Source: Cylicocyclus nassatus
Lineage: Eukaryota > Nematoda > Chromadorea > Rhabditida > Strongylidae
Assembly (NCBI GenBank): GCA_958299035.1
Contig: CATQJL010000001.1
Location: 81,531,071-81,595,070, forward strand
Length of the DNA stretch: 64,000 nt
Reading direction: 5' to 3'
The notes below the pieces were generated by a model. That model was not told where the DNA came from and did not search any database. It saw only the letters and a program-made list of their open reading frames with translations. This document shows positions 58,369 to 64,000 of the stretch, one piece after another. Position 1 is the first letter of the stretch, and each line of letters starts with the position of its first letter. Position numbers and translations under genes: made by a program.

Positions 58369-58800
58369 CGGATAAGTATATTTGTATGCGTATATGTATG
58401 TGTATGAGTATGTGTAAGTGTATGTGCATGTGTTTGAACATGTGTATACGTAAGTGTATTTGTGTGTGTATATGTACATGTTTGTGTATGTGTTAGTATA
58501 TGTGTATGTGTATGTATATGTGTGTGTGTTTGTGTGTTTGTGTTTGTATGTGTATGTGTATGTGCATGTGTATGTGTATGTGTTTGTGTGTGTATATGCA
58601 AGTGTATGTGCATGTGTATGTGTATATATGTATGTATGTGTATTTGCATGTATATGTATATGTGTATGTGTGTATGTATATGTGTGTATGTGTATGTGAA
58701 TATGTATGTGTATGTGTGTACGGTGTCTATGCACGTGCAGGTGTATGTGTATATGTTTATGTTATTGTGTTTGTGTTTTTTCATGTTTGTGTGTATAGAT
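58015..58800. repeat. long (TG)n/TATGTG microsatellite
   Basis: About 790 bp of alternating TG with interspersed TATG units. It lies between the reverse transcriptase stop and the ribozyme-bearing repeat. Long His/Thr/Tyr or Cys/Val/Met open frames over it, on both strands, are artefacts of the repeat. Confidence 0.95.
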
Positions 58801-58822
58801 GATGCATGTATGTATATGGTTT

Positions 58823-61750
58823 TTATGGTACGTGAAAAGATTCTAGCAAAACTCTCCTAACTGTACTTAATATGGTTTTATTACTATTTATCAAATTATA
58901 TTTAAAGAAGATATAACTATTTTTATTAAGAAGCTTAGTAACGCAAGCAAGAATAGTCAAATCGTTATAACCATTATATTCAAGTATGCTTTTCAACCGA
59001 CGTATTCTGTTAAGGAAATCCTCAAATTTCGAACATGTTCTAGCTATTCTTACATACTCTGTATATATAGTTGCTAATTTAATCTTATTAGATATACAAG
59101 AACCTGCATTGATAAATCTCTTGACTTGAAAATCGAAATCATCAGTTTTGTTATACATTTTAGTAGTTATGCGATTGTTGTGTATAACTATTTGGAGATC
59201 TAAGTAATTGCAATGTTTATCATCCATGTTAGTTGTTTCTAATTTTAGCTGTTGTTCATATACATTACTTAAAAGCAATTTGATATCCATATTTGAGTTA
59301 TATATTATAAGTATATCATCCATATATCTAAATGGGTGAATATTTAGATTATAAGTAATGTTAGTTTTGGAAAATTTGTATTCATACCAGGCTAGTGTAA
59401 GATCTGCAAGAAGTGGACTGCAGCTACCACCTTGTGGAACACCTACCTTCTGTTTGTATATTAGATTACCAAATTTACAATAGCTATTATCTAGTATGTA
59501 ATCTATTAAGTAAAGTACATCTGTGATACGATAGAATCTCGTACGTGAGTTATTACTAGTATCTGAATTTGTGTAATATATTCTATTGTAGTTATTATAA
59601 GCTATAAATTGTTTGTTTGCATTTTTATAGCATAATACTAGTATTTCTTTGAGATTATGTTTTATAACGTTATGAGGTAAGTTGGTAAACATGTTTGTAA
59701 AATCTGCAGAAAAAAGTTTCACATTAGTCAGTCTCAGGTTTATTAACTTATTACTAATATTAATATCATCTATAGCCCAGTAACCAATAAAATTCATGTT
59801 GCGAGTTTTGATTGCTTGTACATAATTTATGAAATGTTTTTTGACAAAGCTAAGAATTAGTTTAAGTTCTATTGCTAAAGGTTTAATACTACTATGAGTA
59901 GCACCTGTAATAAATCTGAATTTTACTGGAGTTTTGTGTAATTTCGGGAGACAATATATAGTTGGAATTTTATCATTTCCCAAATTTTCGAGCTTATTTA
60001 CTTCACAAAAGTTTTGATGTCTATGTATAATTGCATCACAGGTTTCTCTATTATATAATTCATAAGTATCATTATCAGTAAAACTGATATCTCTTCTTCC
60101 ATTATAATCAACTCCCATTTCTTTCAATAAAGTAAGAAGATAGAATTTAAAGCATATTATACCGTAATTATTTTTTGCTTTGTCTAGAGGACAAATAACA
60201 AAATTGTGAAACAGTTTTCGATTATGTTTATTATTTATATTGTAGGTCTGTTCTCCTTTTAAGTTATCTCCAAATAGTAAAGGTTTGAATTTTCTGATGA
60301 AAGCCTCTTTTAGGTAAGTTCTAATGATTTCTTTTTTATTATTATTTATTTTGTAATGTTTATAATATTGAGTCAAAATATTTTCTGTAGTAGCATGGAT
60401 CCATTCATAAACATCCTTTTTATTAATAAAGTTATTTATTCTATAATTACATCCTTTCTCCATTATTGATCTGAGTGATGGATCTTTTACTATTTGTAAA
60501 TTACCAGTAATTACATGTTTATGATTAGTATCAATAAAATTTTTATAATCGATATCGGAGCACTTGCAGTCACTAAGAACTATATTGAGTATTTTATTCA
60601 TATCTAATGTTTTTAGTAATTTATTATAATTGAATATCTTTTGCGATATTGGTGGTTTGTATCGAAAAACTATTCTAGTTCTTTTATACTGATTGGTATC
60701 ATTAATGATATTTTTGATGTATTGATTATTTAGAACTTTGTTGAAATTGATTTTATCAAAAATGTTATGGATATAGTAAGTTGTCACGTTTATATTTCTA
60801 TCCTTATCGTAAGTTTGTTTTATTGACTTACTGCCAAACTGATATTTACAAAGTATACTAAGTACTGATAATCTAATTTCATCTACAAAACATTCTAAGA
60901 AATTTGGATCATAGGTTAGTCTGATTAACTGCAGGATAAAATTCTTCTTAAGAGAGTTAATATAAGTGAACAAGCAAGACAATGAGTCCATGTTATTGAC
61001 TTTTCGGATGAAGTCTTGAACTGTTTCCTTATTTTTATTCTTATTTCGTCTACTGCTTCTATGTCTATTTTTGGTGATACTTAAAGCAAAATATGGATGA
61101 TTACTCTTATGTTGTAAAGGATTATCTATATTGGATATGTTTCCATATCCTTTAATGTTGTCATTTAAACCAAATGGATATGCAGTGTTTAGAAGCTTTA
61201 TCCAAAAGAGTTCCTTATCTGTTAATATTGATTTATCATCATTGCTTTCACAATTATCTAAAATGGAGAATATAAATTTTCTGTTAGTACATTTGTGTTT
61301 GAAGTGATTATAAAGATAGTTGCTAATATCATTTTTATTAATATGATATATATGTTCTTTCATTCTACTTCTAAATTTACGAGTGGTTAATCCTACATAT
61401 TGTTTATTGCAATCTGAGCAAGTTATGCAATAGATTACATTTTTACTGTTGCATGTAGCAGAAGTGTTTATATTAGTAAATATTTTTAACTTAGTTGAAT
61501 TGGATGTTATGAATGGATCATGACTGATTATGCCACAAAGAGAACAGTTTCTTGAACAGTATGTAGCCACATTATTATTTCCAAAATTATCAAGTACATA
61601 TGTATTGTTTACCTTACTCTTATGGAACGAACTAAACCTGAAATAGTAACCGGCATCGTAATTTATAGTTTTTGCAGACCCATAAAAAAGACTACAAGGG
61701 GCAGGCCTACACCGAAATGTAGCCAGGGAGATAGTAATTTAGCAGGACTG
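58823..61750 (-). CDS. Penelope-like retroelement protein: N-terminal GIY-YIG nuclease plus reverse transcriptase (Naiad type)
   Basis: At least 915 residues, uninterrupted. The N-terminus has a cysteine cluster (CSRNCSLCG), then a GIY-YIG nuclease: VIYCITCSDCNKQYVGLT, RKFRSRMKEH, and ELFWIKLLNTAYPFGLN with the metal-binding Glu. The reverse transcriptase follows: LPKLHKTPVKFRFITGA, SADFTNMFTNLPHNV (about residue 619), GVPQGGSCSPLLADLTL (about 709), catalytic YMDD (about 748; 59,318-59,329) and YLDLQIVI. GIY-YIG before the RT is the permuted order described for Naiad and Chlamys elements; canonical Penelope has it at the C-terminus. The frame has no ATG before the nuclease. GTG at 61,568-61,570 is the first start-like codon, and the frame is open on to about 61,750 with another cysteine pair (FRCRPAPCSL), so an upstream exon or non-AUG start is likely. 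Confidence 0.93.
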
Positions 61751-62022
61751 CTGCAGGGTTTACGGCGGACCCAGGTGGTGTTTCAAAGAATGATTGTTGA
61801 ATATGTAAAGGAGATAAACGGGGCAAATGGAGTCGTAGAAGCACACCCCCTTAGCCTACCCCTACTGGTGTTACCCATCAAATGCCCCCCTATTTTTTGG
61901 GAACAAGAGGTATGGCCCTCTTTTCAAGGAATGGTTATGTGTTAGTAAAGGACTAAAAATTACGATGAAAAATACTAACCCCCCTAAAAGATACCCTAAC
62001 TAACTTAAAAGTTAGTGTAATG
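61751..62022. other. gap between the retroelement ORF and the opposing gene
   Basis: Contains the 5' side of the retroelement frame on the minus strand and the probable promoter region of the plus-strand gene. The open frame at 61,622-61,945 on the plus strand has no motif and opposes the retroelement frame. Confidence 0.4.
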
Positions 62023-62030
62023 TATAAAAG
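62023..62030 (+). promoter_or_regulatory. TATA-like box for the 62.3-kb gene
   Basis: TATAAAAG lies about 250 bp upstream of the first ATG. A GTAAAC donor follows at about 62,052, and a TTATTTACAG acceptor ends just before the ATG, so a 5' UTR intron is plausible. Confidence 0.45.
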
Positions 62031-62281
62031 GAAGAGTAAAGGAGTAGTAAGGTAAACATACTTGGCTACATACCTAAAGGACCTTGAAAGGTCCTTGTAT
62101 TCTGTCCTGTGGCGATTGCTACAGACATATATTATACCATATTCTAATAGATTTTGACAAATTTAGGCCATACATCTATGTGAGAGTTGGTATTCGTCAT
62201 AGTGATATCTGTCTATCATCATTGCCCGTTCTAATTTGCACATTGTTTTCGTACAAGTATTCTAGTTATTTATTTACAGGA

Positions 62282-63368
62282 ATGGCATCGGCTGAAGATG
62301 TGCAAAAGAAACTGGCACAATTTCAAGAAAATGTCAACAAAAAGGCACTTATAGATTGGGTTAGGATTACAGGCTTACCCAACCCACGCAGGAGGAAACT
62401 AGACAGACTATTAGAGGACTTTACAAGTGATATATTGAAGTAAGTGTTTATATAATAAACAACTGTTTCTAATTGTTTCTTACAGGTATACCCATGGTTC
62501 GCCTTTTAGTTGGCCTGTCCCTGCTGGAAACCAAGGTGGCTTATTGGCTATACGTGTAAGTGAAAGTAGATTGTGTTTGTAAGTTTTTGATATGTCTTAT
62601 TTAGGCGCGCATAACATATGACTTCTGGAAATTTTTTATGCAAGACGGCCGGAAAAACCTCTACGAATACAACAACACTAACGGGACTGATATCAAGATT
62701 TCGAGAGAAAAAACCATTACTTTGGAAGACCAAGAACGTTTAGGGTATGTTTATTTTAAGTTTATTTTATGTTTACTTTATGTTATTCGAGTTAATGAAG
62801 TAATTAAGGCTATACATACGCAAAAGGATCAAGGACGAATACAGGCGCATCAACAAAAAATGTATAGAAGTTACTTTGAAAAAAGTTTGCTCAAGATTGG
62901 TGATAACCAGGTAGGTTTAGTCTATGAAAATATTAGTATACTTAAGAACTTACTTCATTTTCAGCCCGTCAAACCTGCCATTGCAGCAATATTGTTGGAT
63001 ATCGACATCGATCAATGGTCAGGATTACCATTGGATCAACTTTTATCTGAAAAAGAAAAAGAATCTTTACAGGTATATTGAATAGTAATGATAAATAATA
63101 CGAACTGATGATTATGTTTTTCAGAAGGGTGAAATTAAGAGAGGATCGTTAGTGCTGCCTGATATTCAATTGAAAAAATGTGTGCATACTAATCAAGAAT
63201 TGTCAGTGGAACATTCTGAAGAAAAGGAGAATGACGAGCAGGTATGTATAGTTTCCAATAAACTGTTATATCTAATATAAAATTCAGGATCGTCCGTCTA
63301 CATCAAAAAAACGCACTTCGGATCATGACGAAGATGAACCCGTTCAGAAAAAGCGATTGGTGCAGTAA
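62282..63368 (+). CDS. unidentified multi-exon gene within the Penelope-like unit
   Basis: I do not recognise the protein. Exons: 62282-62439 (MASAEDVQKKLAQFQENVNK at the start, then DWVRITGLPNPRRRKLDRLL), 62486-62555 (SPFSWPVPAGNQGGLLAI), 62605-62744 (ARITYDFWKFFMQDGRKNLY), a middle exon ending at 62910, then 62965-63072, 63125-63241 and 63288-63368. The last three are in phase and end in an acidic, basic tail (SKKRTSDHDEDEPVQKKRLV) resembling a nuclear localisation signal. Around 62,745-62,800 the model is unresolved: a good GTATGT donor is followed by T-rich intron-like sequence, but the frame also reads straight through, and obvious acceptors change frame. An AATAAA signal lies near 63,446. 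The gene is antisense to the retroelement and lies between its direct repeats, so it may be element cargo or a host gene bracketed by repeats. Confidence 0.7.
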
Positions 63369-63620
63369 GAAACCAGAAACTGCAAACAAAATGACGTTTT
63401 ATCCTATTAGAAGAACATTTTAATGAGTTTTATCGAAGCATGTAATAAAATAAATCATGATGAGGAAGTTGGTAGTATAGAGAAAAGAAAAACTGTCTAT
63501 GCGACAGTGCGGCCCAATTGGCCGGAACAAGAAGAGCAGCCCCAATTGGGCTGAGAGGTAAACAAAGTACCTCAACAATGTATATAGAAAAAGCATGTAC
63601 ATATGTAACCCAAAAAGGTA

Positions 63621-63669
63621 CCAGTAGCTAGTAGAATCGGGAAACCCTCGAGTTACTACTAGCTACTGG
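63621..63669. repeat. 14-bp perfect hairpin next to the right direct repeat
   Basis: CCAGTAGCTAGTAG and CTACTAGCTACTGG are perfect complements around a 21-nt loop. It ends 4 bp before the right copy of the direct repeat and has no counterpart beside the left copy. Function unknown. Confidence 0.8.
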
Positions 63670-63673
63670 CATA

Positions 63674-64000
63674 CACTAATAGAAAAAGCAAAAAGAAAAG
63701 AAGACAAGGATCAAATATTCTATGAAAAAATATTGAACAAAATAAAAAACTAATAAAAAGGAACATCCGTTTCGTTCCTACCCTTAGACGGATACCAAAT
63801 AGTTAATAAGCCCTCCCCGGAACTCATCAGTAAGGAGGGAGGGCTTTTGGTTAGTAAAAAAATCATAAAAAACTCACCTTATCCTTGTCCAATCGTAACA
63901 TCCAATGTCGGTGGCGAAGGGGCGAAGATGATCGAATTCGCATTTCGTACCAACTGCCTGCAAATAAAATGATACTCAGCCAAGTTTTGGCGCATCATAA
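63674..64000 (-). repeat. terminal direct repeat of the Penelope-like unit, right copy (cut by the window end)
   Basis: Near-identical to 57,599-57,924 and still matching at the last base of the window. In the orientation of the reverse transcriptase this is the 5' copy. If the identity continues into TG-repeat and reverse-transcriptase sequence beyond 64,000, the unit is part of a head-to-tail array. Confidence 0.92.
63761..63846 (-). ncRNA. pseudoknotted hammerhead-type ribozyme (family 1, right copy)
   Basis: Every element of the left copy recurs at +6,075: hairpin 1 arms at about 63,808-63,817 and 63,837-63,846, CTGATGA at 63,824-63,830, TAAGGG at 63,781-63,786, GGAAC at 63,774-63,778 and GAAA at 63,770-63,773 (minus strand). 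Predicted cut between 63,787 and 63,786. Cleavage at both copies would free a unit-length RNA. Confidence 0.87.

Noticed and set aside
58015..58800. Telomere- or satellite-like origin of the TG tract
   Set aside because: The unit is a dinucleotide with TATG variants, not a telomeric hexamer, and it lies between element features.
57955..58860. Several long overlapping open frames on both strands rich in His/Thr/Tyr or Cys/Val/Met
   Set aside because: They are translations of the TG/TATG microsatellite; low-complexity sequence is open in many frames at once.
1..64000. CRISPR arrays, bacterial operons, prophage or plasmid features
   Set aside because: Spliced genes, a mitochondrial-targeted complex I subunit and eukaryotic transposons show a nuclear eukaryotic locus; no regularly spaced repeats are present.

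Overview
This window comes from an animal nuclear genome, most likely a chromadorean nematode. Protein-coding genes are broken into many small exons with short introns ending in TTTCAG-type acceptors. The PP1-like phosphatase and KCTD-like genes look like nematode expansions. The spacers are AT-rich and full of non-autonomous DNA transposons. There are no bacterial operons or CRISPR arrays. Species was not determined.

Host genes, left to right. A PP1-type serine/threonine phosphatase (+, about 3.6-8.9 kb) has all catalytic motifs, but both ends are obscured by repeats. Two tandem KCTD/T1-BTB paralogues follow (+, 18.5-21.4 kb and 23.6-24.8 kb). The first is complete but carries two 0.9-kb mariner-like elements in one intron; the second has an apparent frameshift. 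The mitochondrial complex I subunit NDUFS2 (-, 38.06-32.73 kb) can be rebuilt as 12 exons with every splice phase consistent. An unidentified multi-exon gene coding for a charged, probably nuclear protein lies at 62.3-63.4 kb (+). Weak coding signals near 11-12.6 kb and 15-16.1 kb are listed with low confidence.

Mobile DNA dominates. A two-ORF CR1/Jockey-type non-LTR retrotransposon with uninterrupted ORFs lies at 25.4-29.25 kb. Two Penelope-like elements have the features of the Naiad type. One (-, 57.6-63.7 kb) encodes an N-terminal GIY-YIG nuclease plus reverse transcriptase between direct repeats of at least 326 bp. The other (+, 44.08-46.23 kb) is 5'-truncated. A broken MULE transposase lies at 53.9-54.9 kb. 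Many MITEs and fold-back elements have mariner-like TTAGG or CAGGG ends with TA duplications, and one hAT-type MITE has an 8-bp duplication.

The most striking observation is an RNA element downstream of both Penelope-like ORFs. Each copy contains the complete hammerhead ribozyme core (CUGANGA, GAAAC, GUH) and all three helices, but the strands occur in the order I-CUGANGA-II, III-GUH-I', II'-GAAA-III'. That order cannot fold as a type I, II or III hammerhead. Instead the motif folds as two neighbouring hairpins whose loops kiss to form stems I and II. The two families have unrelated stem sequences that still pair, which is strong covariation support. In the 57.6-63.7 kb unit the motif is in both terminal repeats, so cleavage at both would release a 6,075-nt RNA. 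A separate small hammerhead-like motif of the type already known from Penelope-like elements lies near position 930.
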